32,007 nucleotides of DNA from Rhizobium sophorae (GCF_013087515.1 NZ_JABFCN010000032.1:1-32007), one strand, 5' to 3'; shown: positions 7,559 through 15,786, counted from the first letter of the stretch. Numbers and translations: made by a program. Notes: generated by a model not told the origin, from the sequence alone.

Positions 7559-8116
7559 TCACATCACAGCATCCAGCCGTTTCGCCAGCGTGTCCAACGA
7601 TCGGCTGAAGACCATCCTGTCGTCCAGCGCACGCGACAACACCAGCGCGCCCTGAATACCGGCGACGCCCTCCTCGGCGAGCGCTTGAGCCTCCCCCTCA
7701 GGGCAGCCTGCCCGCATCAGCGCCGAACGCAAGGCGTCGATCCAGCGGACGAAATAGTCGCCGATCGCTGCCGAAAACCGTTCCCGGGTCTCGTCAAGCG
7801 CGAAGGCACCGACGAGGCAGATGCGGCCGCCGGAGCGGAAATAATCGTTCACATTCGTCCACATCGCTGCGATCGTCTCACGGGCGTCGCCCTCTCTCAA
7901 CGGCTGATAGATCGCATGTTCGAACCAGGCATCGACCTCGGCGAGCACGGCACTCGCCATCTCCTCCTTGCCGCCGGGGAAGAAGTGGTAAAGGCTGCCC
8001 TTGCCGATGCCGGTGCGTTCGGTGATCCGGCTGAGCGACGTGCCCTCGTAGCCGAACTCGCGGAAGATTTCCGCCAGCAGCGGTATGATGTCGGCGCGTT
8101 CGTAGACAGTTTTCAC
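7559..8116 (-). CDS. TetR/AcrR family transcriptional regulator
   Basis: Ligand-responsive repressor of 185 residues. The N-terminal helix-turn-helix (about 8-55) contains LAEIFREFGYEGTSLSRI and the recognition-helix region TGIGKGSLYHFFPGGKEEM, the standard TetR pattern. The C-terminal ligand domain is of the short type seen in YxaF/LmrA-like members. The start is a GTG at 8116 with AGGAAAG 7 bases upstream. It lies 22 bp downstream of the DUF1348 gene on the same strand, so they probably form an operon, with the dyad at 8637-8652 as the likely autoregulatory site. The inducer is unknown. Confidence 0.93.
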   Translation of the reverse strand: MKTVYERADIIPLLAEIFREFGYEGTSLSRITERTGIGKGSLYHFFPGGKEEMASAVLAEVDAWFEHAIYQPLREGDARETIAAMWTNVNDYFRSGGRICLVGAFALDETRERFSAAIGDYFVRWIDALRSALMRAGCPEGEAQALAEEGVAGIQGALVLSRALDDRMVFSRSLDTLAKRLDAVM

Positions 8117-8138
8117 CCGCGAACTTTCCTTGGCTTCA

Positions 8139-8600
8139 TCAGAGGCCGAGTTCTGTCAGGCCGGGATGGTCGTCCGGCCGCCGGCCGAGCGGCCAATGGT
8201 ATTTGCGTTCCGATTCCCGGATCGGCAGGTCGTTGATGCAGGCGAAGCGGCGCTGCATCAAGCCGGAAGCGTCGAATTCCCAGTTCTCGTTGCCATAGGA
8301 GCGGAACCAGTTGCCGCTGTCATCGTGCCATTCATAGGCGAAGCGAACAGCGATGCGATGATCGGTGAAGGCCCAGATTTCCTTGATCAGCCGGTAATCC
8401 AGCTCCTTTGCCCATTTGCGGGTGAGGAAGGCGACAATCTCGGCACGGCCGGTGATGAATTCGGCGCGGTTCCGCCAGCGGCTATCCGGCGTATAGACGA
8501 GCGAGACGCGCTCGGGATCACGGCTGTTCCAGCCGTCCTCGGCAAGACGGACTTTCTGGGTGGCAGTCTCAAGGGTGAAAGGCGGGATGAGGCTCGACAT
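8139..8600 (-). CDS. DUF1348 / SnoaL-like (NTF2 fold) protein
   Basis: Cytosolic protein of 153 residues of the NTF2-like cone fold. It opens with helix ETATQKVRLAEDGWNSRDP and contains the family-typical YTPDSRWRNRAEF, FLTRKWAKELDYRLIKE and RFAYEWHDDSGNWFRSYGNE segments. The family is widespread, often beside TetR regulators and oxidoreductases, but its biochemical role is not established. The ATG at 8600 is chosen because GGAGA precedes it and the family starts there; the frame stays open upstream without similarity. It is followed by tetR after 22 bp. Confidence 0.9.
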   Translation of the reverse strand: MSSLIPPFTLETATQKVRLAEDGWNSRDPERVSLVYTPDSRWRNRAEFITGRAEIVAFLTRKWAKELDYRLIKEIWAFTDHRIAVRFAYEWHDDSGNWFRSYGNENWEFDASGLMQRRFACINDLPIRESERKYHWPLGRRPDDHPGLTELGL

Positions 8601-8636
8601 GGGTTCTCCGGGGCGTTCCTGTACTGAACGGTTATC

Positions 8637-8652
8637 ATTGTACCTATCGGTA
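8637..8652. promoter_or_regulatory. Candidate TetR operator upstream of DUF1348-tetR
   Basis: TACC-TATC-GGTA (8641-8652) is an imperfect palindrome extended on one side by ATTG. It lies 36-52 bp upstream of the DUF1348 start, where a promoter is expected. The ATTGTACCTAT half recurs in inverse orientation at 7519-7529, on the far side of tetR. TetR-family operators commonly have this short dyad form. The link to the adjacent TetR is inference. Confidence 0.5.
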
Positions 8653-8686
8653 AAATGATTGGCAAGCCGCTTCGAGACGACATTTC

Positions 8687-9619
8687 TCAAAGGCCGGGAG
8701 GCAGGCTCCACCGCAGCGGCAGGGCATCCGGGCGAAGCACGATCTCTTCCGGCGTGAAACGCCACAACCTTTCCGCCCGTTGAAAGCTGGCGACCTCGGG
8801 TGAATCCAGCAGCACCTCGACCCTTCCCGTCATCTGCAGCATGTCGCCGGTTTCGAAATCGATGAAGACCAGCCCTGCCTTCGGGTTGACGAGGAAATTG
8901 CCCAGCGTGTTGAAGAACCGATTGCCGGGAAAATCGGGAACGGTCAGCACGCCGTCGACGCCGACACGCACGAAGCCGGCATTGCCGCCGCGGTGCGACA
9001 CGTCCACCTGCCGCTCGCCATTCTCCCGGTCGACATAGGAGGCGACAAAGAAGGTATCGGCGCCCTCGATCATCCGCTTCGCCCGATCTTCGAGTTGGCC
9101 GGAATGAAGCGGCGGCATCGCTGTGGGCACATCAGGGTCGCGGACGAAGGCGGAAGAGCGAAGCTGGATATATTGCGGGCAATTGCCGAAGCTCTGGCCG
9201 ACGCGTACCTGGAAAGCTCCAGCGTCCGCCCTGTGGATCACGCCGTTCAGCCGGTTGCGCCGCCGGGTCTCGAGCTGGATCCCGAGCATCGCAATCGCGT
9301 CGCCATCCTCCATGCCGGCATCGGCAGGATCGGCTGCGTCGCGCGGCAGCTGCACATCGAGAATCTCCGGCTCCGGCGAGGCCATGAAACCAGGGCGCTC
9401 GGCCCTGACCGTTGCCCAGGCATCGCCCTTCGCATCGACGGCGCCGAGCACGACGAAAGGCAGCATCGGAAAGAAGGCACGGTGCTGCTCCGGCATGGCC
9501 TTGCGGACGAAATTCCGGCCCGGCCCGTCCATGCGTTCGGCGACACCGACACTGCGCTGCATGGCGAGTTCGCCCGCATGCCAGGGCGATGTGGCGTCCT
9601 GTCTTGTCAGATCCAGCAT
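8687..9619 (-). CDS. Pyridoxamine 5'-phosphate oxidase-family FMN-binding protein
   Basis: Flavin-binding split-barrel protein of 310 residues. An N-terminal segment (SPWHAGELAMQRSVGVAERM) is followed by a PPOX-like barrel: FFPMLPFVVLGAVDAKGDAWATV, then after a linker FFVASYVDRENGERQVDVSHRGG and FPGNRFFNTLGNFLVNPKAGL, shown here as separate short segments. Members of this larger PPOX-related group are typically uncharacterised flavin- or haem-binding reductases. The ATG at 9619 has GGAGG 5 bases upstream. The gene is 62 bp downstream of the GST gene and 86 bp upstream of DUF1348, all on the minus strand, which suggests a redox/detoxification cluster. Confidence 0.88.
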   Translation of the reverse strand: MLDLTRQDATSPWHAGELAMQRSVGVAERMDGPGRNFVRKAMPEQHRAFFPMLPFVVLGAVDAKGDAWATVRAERPGFMASPEPEILDVQLPRDAADPADAGMEDGDAIAMLGIQLETRRRNRLNGVIHRADAGAFQVRVGQSFGNCPQYIQLRSSAFVRDPDVPTAMPPLHSGQLEDRAKRMIEGADTFFVASYVDRENGERQVDVSHRGGNAGFVRVGVDGVLTVPDFPGNRFFNTLGNFLVNPKAGLVFIDFETGDMLQMTGRVEVLLDSPEVASFQRAERLWRFTPEEIVLRPDALPLRWSLPPGL

Positions 9620-9681
9620 CACGGCCTCCTTCAGGGCGGCATTTGGGGGAACCGGGACAGCGTCCCTGCCCGGGCGGTTTC

Positions 9682-10293
9682 TCACGCGGCAAGGCCGATC
9701 TTGGTCTTGCGGAAGCCGACGAAACCCGGCAGCGCCTCGATGCGCGCAAGCCAGGCGCGAACGCTTGGATAGGCCGAGATATCGACATTGCCCTCCGGCG
9801 CATTAGCGATGTAGCTGTAGAGCGCGATGTCGGCGATCGCAGGATTGTCGCCGAGCAGGAAGCTGCGGTCGTCCAGTTCAGCCTCGATCAGCGCCAGAAT
9901 GCGGTGCGCCCGGGCGATCACTTCGTCGGTGCGGAAATCGGCGCCGAAGACGGTGACCAGGCGCGCGGCACATGGCCCATAGGCGATCTCGCCGGCCGCA
10001 ACCGAGAGCCATTTCTGTATCCGCGCCGCGGCCACCGCCTCTTCCGGCAACCAGTCGGTGCGGCCGTATTTGCGCGCGAGATAGACGAGGATGGCAGCGG
10101 AATCGGCAATGACCGTGCCATTGTCGTCGAGCACCGGCACCTGGCCAAAGGGATTGAGCTTCAGAAAGTCCGGCGCCTTGTGAGCGCCTGCCGCCATGTC
10201 GACTTCGACCAGTTCATAGGGGACGCCAAGCAGCGACAGGAACAGGTGAGCCCGGTGGGCATGGCCAGAAAGCGGGTGATGGTAGAGTTTCAT
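9682..10293 (-). CDS. Glutathione S-transferase family protein
   Basis: Cytosolic GST of 203 residues. The N-terminal thioredoxin-like domain (about 1-80) has MKLYHHPLSGHAHRAHLFL with Ser9 in the usual catalytic region, the cis-proline motif NPFGQVPVLDD and the glutathione-binding DSAAILVYLARKY. The all-helical C-terminal domain includes DDRSFLLGDNPAIADIALYS, with the N-capping box of GSTs. The ATG at 10293 has AAGGA upstream. It is divergent from a LysR regulator with a 9-bp inverted repeat between them, so LysR control is likely. The electrophile substrate is unknown. Confidence 0.93.
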   Translation of the reverse strand: MKLYHHPLSGHAHRAHLFLSLLGVPYELVEVDMAAGAHKAPDFLKLNPFGQVPVLDDNGTVIADSAAILVYLARKYGRTDWLPEEAVAAARIQKWLSVAAGEIAYGPCAARLVTVFGADFRTDEVIARAHRILALIEAELDDRSFLLGDNPAIADIALYSYIANAPEGNVDISAYPSVRAWLARIEALPGFVGFRKTKIGLAA

Positions 10294-10370
10294 TGATGGT
10301 TCCTTTGGTCTTCTATTCGACGGGACGCGGTTGGCGATGGCCGCTTCGAACCATCTGCCGTGTAATTTAC

Positions 10371-10412
10371 TGCCTTCCACCTGCCTGCAGTAGAATGCTA
10401 ATCTGGAAGGCA
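10371..10412. promoter_or_regulatory. Inverted repeat between GST and lysR genes (candidate LysR operator)
   Basis: TGCCTTCCA (10371-10379) and TGGAAGGCA (10404-10412) are perfect 9-bp inverted arms separated by 24 bp, three helical turns centre to centre. They lie in the 144-bp space between the divergent GST and lysR genes. The right arm ends 26 bp before the lysR start. This spacing suits a regulator tetramer contacting two half-sites, as LysR-type regulators do. Confidence 0.6.
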
Positions 10413-10437
10413 TGTTATCAAATCATGGAAGGATAGA

Positions 10438-11364
10438 ATGGACCGCCTCGACGCCATGAGCGTACTTCTTGCTGTTGTCGAACAGGGCAGCCTGTCGGCC
10501 GCCTCACGGCATCTGCGATCCCCGCTCGCAACCGTCAGCCGCAAGGTTTCGGAACTGGAAACACATCTCAATGCCCAACTGCTGCAGCGGAGCAACCGGA
10601 AGATCACGCTGACGGAGGCTGGCCGCGCCTATGTCGAGGCGGCGCGGGAAATTCTCGATCGGGTGGAAGAGGCGGAACGGACCGCTGCCGGCGAATACAG
10701 CGCCCCGAAGGGCGAGTTGACGATGACCGCACCCATCGTCTTCGGGCGCCTGCATGTCTTGCCTGTCGTGGTGGACTTCCTGAAAGCCTATCCCGATATC
10801 AATCTGCGGCTGATGCTTGGCGACCGGCTGTCGAATCTCGTCGAGGATCATATCGACGTGGCGCTCCGGATCGGCAACCTGCCGGACAGCAACCTGATCG
10901 CCACAAGGCTCGGCGCGATCCGCCGCACGGTTTATGCCAGCCCCGATTATCTCACGCGGCACGCCCTGCCCCGGCATCCAGGCGATCTCGCTGGACATGA
11001 CTGCGTCACCTTTGAGGGCATGGCCTCGATGCTGAGCTGGATATTCACCGAGGGGAAGCATGATCTCGCGGTGCCGATCCGCTCGCGGCTTGCCGTCAAC
11101 ACCGCCGAGGCCGCGATCGATGCGGCTGTCGCCGGCCTCGGTATCACCCGCGTGCTTTCCTACCAGGCCGCACGCGCCGAGATGGCAGGCCTGCTGGTGC
11201 CGCTGCTCGCCAATTTCGAACCGCCGCCGGCGCCGGTGCATCTCGTCTATCCCGCGCAGGGGCTGGTGCCGCTGAAGCTGCGGGCGCTGCTCGATTTCGC
11301 AACGCCGCGCCTGCGCGCGACTTTGAATAAACCTCAGGCAAGCTTGCCCTCTTCCGCCTTATAG
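10438..11364 (+). CDS. LysR-type transcriptional regulator
   Basis: DNA-binding regulator of 308 residues. The N-terminal winged helix-turn-helix (about 1-60) reads MDRLDAMSVLLAVVEQGSLS, with SRKVSELETHLNAQLLQRS and the typical LTEAGRAYVEAA wing end. The substrate-binding domain (about 90-295) follows and belongs to the CrgA-like subgroup, with IDVALRIGNLPDSNLIA. The ATG at 10438 has GGAAGGATAG upstream. It is divergent from the GST gene, the classic LysR arrangement. Its last 31 bp overlap the convergent DUF983 gene tail to tail. Confidence 0.94.
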   Translation: MDRLDAMSVLLAVVEQGSLSAASRHLRSPLATVSRKVSELETHLNAQLLQRSNRKITLTEAGRAYVEAAREILDRVEEAERTAAGEYSAPKGELTMTAPIVFGRLHVLPVVVDFLKAYPDINLRLMLGDRLSNLVEDHIDVALRIGNLPDSNLIATRLGAIRRTVYASPDYLTRHALPRHPGDLAGHDCVTFEGMASMLSWIFTEGKHDLAVPIRSRLAVNTAEAAIDAAVAGLGITRVLSYQAARAEMAGLLVPLLANFEPPPAPVHLVYPAQGLVPLKLRALLDFATPRLRATLNKPQASLPSSAL

Positions 11365-11702
11365 AAATACTGGCTGGCCACCAGCCAGCCCTTCAGCGGC
11401 CGGAGCGGCGGAATACAGGTGGCGAGCATGAAGGGGCCGGTGATCAGAAGCTGCACCCAGATCGGCGCCGAAAAGGCCACCTCCAGCCAGACGCCGAGCA
11501 GCACGCTCGGGATGCAGGCGAAGCAGATGACGAAGAAGGCCGGACCGTCGGCCGGATCGGCGAAGGAATAATCGAGACCGCAGACCTCGCATTCCGGCTG
11601 CAACGTCAGGAAGCCTTTGAACATATGGCCCTGGCCGCAACGCGGGCAGCGCCCCTTGATGCCGGTCTGCATCGGAGGAAGTGGGGGATATTCCGTGTCC
11701 AT
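11334..11702 (-). CDS. DUF983 small membrane protein with zinc-ribbon-like motifs
   Basis: Protein of 122 residues common in alphaproteobacteria. The N-terminal cytoplasmic part has two CxxC pairs (GRCPRCGQGHMF and CEVCGLDYSF) that resemble a zinc ribbon. Two transmembrane helices follow (about FFVICFACIPSVLLGVWLEV and VQLLITGPFMLATCIPPL), and the tail is VASQYFYKAEEGKLA. Function is unknown. The ATG at 11702 matches the usual family start; an upstream in-frame start at 11762 is possible. The 3' end overlaps the convergent lysR gene by 31 bp. Confidence 0.9.
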   Translation of the reverse strand: MDTEYPPLPPMQTGIKGRCPRCGQGHMFKGFLTLQPECEVCGLDYSFADPADGPAFFVICFACIPSVLLGVWLEVAFSAPIWVQLLITGPFMLATCIPPLRPLKGWLVASQYFYKAEEGKLA

Positions 11703-12026
11703 GACGATCTCGCTTTCTTGCTCCGCAAACATTGATACCGTCAATATTCGCAATGACTGCATTCAATATAATTACATTATAGGGAAATTGCCAGTCAATT
11801 CGCCAGAATGCCGCAGAGCCCCTGGCGCATACCGGCAGCAAGCTGACTGCAGATTTATCAAGCTGCGTGTGGGGCCGCAGCCAGGCCCGGCAGCCTGGGC
11901 GAATCAGACGTGAACGTGGTGGTGGTGAACGTGACGGTTACGCTTCGCCCATGCCCGAATAGATCTGGGCGCGACCGATCTGATGTCGATCGCTCGCGCC
12001 TGAGCAGCCCGGAGCTGGATTCTGCG
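11703..12026. other. Intergenic region with AT-rich patch and a post-stop open frame
   Basis: This 324-bp space lies upstream of DUF983 and downstream of the MocR gene. About 11725-11800 is distinctly AT-rich and holds TTGACT (11798-11793) and TATAAT (11781-11776) on the minus strand. Their 11-bp spacing is too short for a standard promoter, but the patch is the likely DUF983 promoter region. From 12026 down to 11904 the MocR frame stays open after its stop for 40 codons, ending in a histidine-rich run (HVHHHHVHV). No independent gene is supported. Confidence 0.4.
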
Positions 12027-13430
12027 TCAGAAGAACGACGCTGCCATTTCCGGCGGGCCTTCCAGCGCATGGGCCATGAATTCCAGCGCGCCCTGCAGTT
12101 TCTCCCGGGTGATCGGTCCCCCAAGGCAGACACGCACGGCCTCGGGTGCCGTGCCCTCGACCGTGAAGGCATCGCTTGCCACGACGCCGACGCCGGAAGA
12201 ACGGGTATGGCTGCCGAAGGTGGAGCGGGTCCAGCCGTTGGAGAGCGGCAGCCAGATGTTGAAGCTGATCGGATCGGCGCGGTAGCTGCCGGCCGGCAGG
12301 ATGGCGGCGACCATCTGCTGGCGTGCGGCGGCCTCGGCACGGATGAAACGCAGGATCGTGTCGGCGGTGCCGTCCTCGATCCAGCGGGTGGCGAGCGCGA
12401 CGGTCAGCGGCGATGCCATGACATTGTTGGCGCGCATGGCGCTGACGAAGGGCCACACGGCCTTGCTATCCGGCGCTACGACATAGGCAAGGCGCAGACC
12501 CGCGCCGATGCATTTCGCCAGCCCGCCGATATGCCAGGTCAGATCTGGCGCTGTTGCCGCGAGCGGCGCCGGGCCGTGCTGCGGAATGAAGCCGTAGGCA
12601 TCGTCCTCGACGATCGGCACGTGATATTTGCGGGCGACGGCGCAGATTTCCTCGCGGCGCCTGGCCGGGATGGTCAGCGTCATCGGGTTCTGCAGCGTCG
12701 GATTGAGATAGAGCGCCTTCGGCTTCAATCTTTCGCAGGCCTCGGCAAAGGCGTCCGGCAGGATACCGTCCTCGTCCATCGGCAGGCCGGTCAGATTGAG
12801 CCGCAGCTGGGCGGCGATCGAGCGCATGCCGGGATAGGTGATGATTTCCGAAAGCACGGTTTCGCCCGGCTTTGCCAGCAGGCCGAAGATCGCCAGCAGG
12901 GCCGGATGGGCGCCGGGTGTGACGAAGATGCGTTCCTGCGAGGGCACCAGCCCGCGACGGCTGAGCCAGGAGGCGGCAGCCTCCTTGTCCATGCTGGAGC
13001 CGCCGAAACCCTGATAACGCAGCAGCGGAATGAGGTTCGCCGTCACCGCTGACATGCCCTCGCGCATGCGGGCGATCAGCTCGGGATCATCCGGTTCGGG
13101 CGGCATGTTCATCGAGAAATCGACGATAGAGGCGCGGCGGGGATCGGGCGCGGCGTCGGGCGCGAATCCCTGGCGCTCCTTGTCCGCACCACCGGTAACG
13201 AAGGTGCCTCGGCCGACATGCGAATCGACAAGCCCGCGCTTTTGCGCCTCGACATAACCTCTCGCCACCGTCGTGAAATCGACATTCAGCCGCTTGGCGA
13301 GTTCGCGTTGCGGCGGCAGCCGGTCCCCAACCACAAGATGCCCGCTGCGCAGATCCATTTCGATCACATCGGCGATCGCCATATAACGCGGACTGCTGCT
13401 GCGGCTGAGATCGGGATGCCAGTCTTTCAT
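12027..13430 (-). CDS. MocR-type (GntR/aminotransferase) transcriptional regulator
   Basis: Fusion of a GntR winged helix (about 1-85) with a fold-type I aminotransferase domain, 467 residues. The DNA-binding part has GDRLPPQRELAKRLNVDFTT and VGRGTFV. The PLP domain has LNPTLQNPM (Asn), VEDDAYG (Asp and Tyr) and the Schiff-base Lys in GGLAKCIGAGLRLAY, so PLP binding looks intact. Such proteins are PLP-dependent regulators of vitamin B6, amino-acid or GABA metabolism; the target is unknown. The ATG at 13430 fits the family; the open frame upstream to 13484 overlaps a promoter-like dyad. The stop is followed by a further 40 open codons in frame. Confidence 0.92.
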   Translation of the reverse strand: MKDWHPDLSRSSSPRYMAIADVIEMDLRSGHLVVGDRLPPQRELAKRLNVDFTTVARGYVEAQKRGLVDSHVGRGTFVTGGADKERQGFAPDAAPDPRRASIVDFSMNMPPEPDDPELIARMREGMSAVTANLIPLLRYQGFGGSSMDKEAAASWLSRRGLVPSQERIFVTPGAHPALLAIFGLLAKPGETVLSEIITYPGMRSIAAQLRLNLTGLPMDEDGILPDAFAEACERLKPKALYLNPTLQNPMTLTIPARRREEICAVARKYHVPIVEDDAYGFIPQHGPAPLAATAPDLTWHIGGLAKCIGAGLRLAYVVAPDSKAVWPFVSAMRANNVMASPLTVALATRWIEDGTADTILRFIRAEAAARQQMVAAILPAGSYRADPISFNIWLPLSNGWTRSTFGSHTRSSGVGVVASDAFTVEGTAPEAVRVCLGGPITREKLQGALEFMAHALEGPPEMAASFF

Positions 13431-13474
13431 GTCGAAATCCGTGTCGGTCTGATTCCTGATGAGATTGACCGTAT

Positions 13475-13487
13475 ATTGTTGCACAAT
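13475..13487. promoter_or_regulatory. Dyad upstream of the MocR gene
   Basis: ATTGT-TGC-ACAAT forms a 13-bp inverted repeat 45-57 bp upstream of the MocR start. TTGTGCAACAATATACGG read on the minus strand could include a promoter -35 region. It is a candidate autoregulatory site. Five-base arms are short, so chance is not excluded. Confidence 0.35.
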
Positions 13488-13620
13488 GCCGCTGTCACGA
13501 AAAATGTCACGCCTCTATGCCGGCCTTCACCCGAGAAGGCCAGGGTGAGGCGCGAGGACAGTAAGACAATCGGCAGCGTCTTCGGCGCGCGTTGACGACG
13601 GTTTGCCGCGAACCATCGCT

Positions 13621-14580
13621 TCAGGCGCTCGCCGCGAGAGCGTCAATGCCGGTCAGCCTTGCCGACAGGATCCACAGGCGTGCCGCCTCCTCGGGATCGG
13701 CTGCATGGTCGCTGACGCCGCCGGGTTCTCCATCCGTCGCGTGGATGGCGATATCGCAGTCCTCGCAATAGAGGCCTCCCATACCGTCGAGTTGCGGCGA
13801 GGTCGCAGCCCAGACCTGCGTGGCGGCCCCCTGGGATGGCGTCTTGAATGTCGGATCAATCGGGTTGCCGTCCGCATCGATCCAGCCGGCACTGACCAAT
13901 TCCTCCTTTGCGAGGTAGCGCTGCAAGGGGGTAAAGATCTTGCCCGGGTGCAGCGAGAAGGCGCGGATGCCGATGTCGCGCGCGAGCCTATCCAGATGCA
14001 CGGCGAAAAGTGCGTTGGCGGTCTTCGACTGGCCGTAGGCCCGCCATTTGTCGTAACCGGTCTGGAATTGCACATCCTCCCATCGCATGGCGGAGTTGCG
14101 ATGGCCACCGGAAGAAACCGAAACGATGCGAGTGCCGCGCGAGAGCGCCGGCCAAAGGCGGTTGACCAAGGCGAAATGGCCGAGATGATTGGTCGCGAAC
14201 TGTGCTTCCCATCCGTCGCCGACACGCGTTTCCGGGCAGGCCATGATGCCGGCGCTGTTGATCAGGATGTCTATTTTGCGGCCAGACGCGACGAACCGCT
14301 CGGCAAAGACGCGAACGCTTTCGAGGTCGGAAAGGTCGAGCCGATCAATCTCTACGCCATCGATACCGGCGACCGCGCTGCGCGCCGCCTCGATGCTTCT
14401 TGCGCCGATGGTCACCTTAGCGCCGGCGCTCGCCAGAGCGCGTGTGGTCTCGAGCCCGAGGCCGGAATGGCCGCCGGTGACGATGGCGCACTTGCCGGAA
14501 AGATCGAGACCGGCCAGAACCTCGTCGGCAGTCGTATGGGCTCCAAATCCGGAGCCGATCGGGACTTGTTTGTCATTCAT
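13621..14580 (-). CDS. Short-chain dehydrogenase/reductase (retinol/protochlorophyllide reductase-like)
   Basis: NAD(P)-dependent oxidoreductase of 319 residues with a Rossmann fold. The cofactor motif is TGGHSGLGLET, followed by INSAGIMACPETRV, the catalytic Ser in VSVSSGGHRNS and the YxxxK pair in YGQSKTANALF. The extended C-terminus (about 230-319, with GGLYCEDCDIA) is typical of the larger WWOX/retinol-dehydrogenase-like subgroup. The ATG at 14580 has AAGGGT upstream. It is divergent from an AraC-family gene across 124 bp, so that regulator probably controls it. The substrate is unknown. Confidence 0.93.
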   Translation of the reverse strand: MNDKQVPIGSGFGAHTTADEVLAGLDLSGKCAIVTGGHSGLGLETTRALASAGAKVTIGARSIEAARSAVAGIDGVEIDRLDLSDLESVRVFAERFVASGRKIDILINSAGIMACPETRVGDGWEAQFATNHLGHFALVNRLWPALSRGTRIVSVSSGGHRNSAMRWEDVQFQTGYDKWRAYGQSKTANALFAVHLDRLARDIGIRAFSLHPGKIFTPLQRYLAKEELVSAGWIDADGNPIDPTFKTPSQGAATQVWAATSPQLDGMGGLYCEDCDIAIHATDGEPGGVSDHAADPEEAARLWILSARLTGIDALAASA

Positions 14581-14607
14581 GATAGTTACCCTTGTTCTGC
14601 GAAGGTG

Positions 14608-14626
14608 CCGTCGCTTGGGGCGACGG
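14608..14626. promoter_or_regulatory. GC-rich palindrome between SDR and AraC genes
   Basis: CCGTCGC (14608-14614) and GCGACGG (14620-14626) are perfect 7-bp arms around TTGGG. They lie 28-46 bp upstream of the SDR start and about 80 bp upstream of the araC-type gene. The site could be an operator or a leader hairpin of the SDR transcript. AraC proteins usually bind direct repeats, so the link to this regulator is weak. Confidence 0.4.
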
Positions 14627-14704
14627 TCGCGAGAATAAGGCGTGGTCTGCAGACGATCCATGCGCTAAAGTCCGACATCTCTTCGCCATCGTCCGGATTT
14701 CTAC

Positions 14705-15649
14705 ATGGACCCATTATCCGATGTTCTCGCATTGCTCAAACCGCGCAGCTATGTTTCCGCAGGGCTTGACGCTGGCGGCGCTTGGGCGATCGATTTTCCG
14801 CCCCCTGATGGCATCAAGTTCAACGCGGTGATTTCAGGCGCGTGCTGGCTGAGTGTCGATGGCGTCCCCGAAGCTGTTCGCCTCGAGGAAAGCGACTGCT
14901 TTCTGCTGACGAGCCGCCGAGCCTTTCGTCTCGCCAGCGATCCGACTCTCGAAGCGATCCCGTCCGATGCGATCTATTCGATCGCCCGCGACGGCATTGC
15001 GACTTGCGGCGGCGGTGGTGATTTCTTCCTGATCGGCAGCCGGTTTTCCTTTTCGGGAGGAAATTCGGACATCCTTCTCGGAATTCTGCCGCCGATCGTC
15101 CATGTGAAGAGGGATTCCGATCACGCCGCCGTGCTGCGCTGGTGCCTCGATCGGATGACACGCGAATTGCGCGACCAGCAGCCGGGTGGCTTTCTGATGG
15201 CGGAGCATTTTGCTCATGTCATGCTCATGCAGGTGTTGCGCCTCCATATCGCATCGCCGAATGCGCGCGGCGTCGGCTGGCTTTTCGCGCTTACCGACCG
15301 GCGGATCGGTGCGGCTATCGGTGCCGTGCATGCCGATCCAGCCCGCAAGTGGACCTTGCAGTCGCTGGCCGAACGGGCCTCGATGTCCCGGTCCAGTTTT
15401 GCTCTCCACTTCAAGGAAAAGGTCGGGCTTGCGCCGATGGATTATCTGACGCGCTGGCGCATGCTTCTCGCAGGTGACCGATTGACAAACTCGGCCGAAG
15501 CAATTGCCGGTGTCGCCCTGTCGATCGGTTATGAATCAGAAAGCGCATTCAGCACCGCCTTCAAGAGAGTGATGGGATGCTCGCCGCGGCAATATGGTCG
15601 CGCTCAACCGCCCGCCGGTGTCATGCGAGATAGTCTCGGCGCTCAGTGA
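14705..15649 (+). CDS. AraC-family transcriptional regulator with cupin_6 domain
   Basis: Regulator of 314 residues. The N-terminal cupin-like effector domain (about 1-180) opens MDPLSDVLALLKPRSYVSAG and includes FNAVISGACWLSVDG. The C-terminal double helix-turn-helix (about 200-300) has WTLQSLAERASMSRSSFALH and the AraC signature AIAGVALSIGYESESAF followed by FKRVMGCSPRQYGR. The family regulates small-molecule oxidation or stress genes, often a divergent dehydrogenase. Here the SDR gene is divergent, 124 bp away, and is the obvious target. Confidence 0.93.
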   Translation: MDPLSDVLALLKPRSYVSAGLDAGGAWAIDFPPPDGIKFNAVISGACWLSVDGVPEAVRLEESDCFLLTSRRAFRLASDPTLEAIPSDAIYSIARDGIATCGGGGDFFLIGSRFSFSGGNSDILLGILPPIVHVKRDSDHAAVLRWCLDRMTRELRDQQPGGFLMAEHFAHVMLMQVLRLHIASPNARGVGWLFALTDRRIGAAIGAVHADPARKWTLQSLAERASMSRSSFALHFKEKVGLAPMDYLTRWRMLLAGDRLTNSAEAIAGVALSIGYESESAFSTAFKRVMGCSPRQYGRAQPPAGVMRDSLGAQ

Positions 15650-15786
15650 AACTTGATTGGTGCAGGCATCAGAGGGAGGTCGCGCGCGTTGGCCTGCCGA
15701 AATTCCGTCCGATACGGCCTTGCACCCGACGTTCATTCTCTTACTTATTCAAGGAATAATGCGCCGGCGTCCATCGGGATGAAAGC

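Noticed and set aside
11776..11798. TTGACT and TATAAT as a sigma-70 promoter for DUF983
   Set aside because: The spacing is 11 bp, too short for a standard promoter; kept only as part of the intergenic description.
11910..13052. 380-codon open frame on the plus strand
   Set aside because: Antisense to the MocR gene with shadow-type composition.
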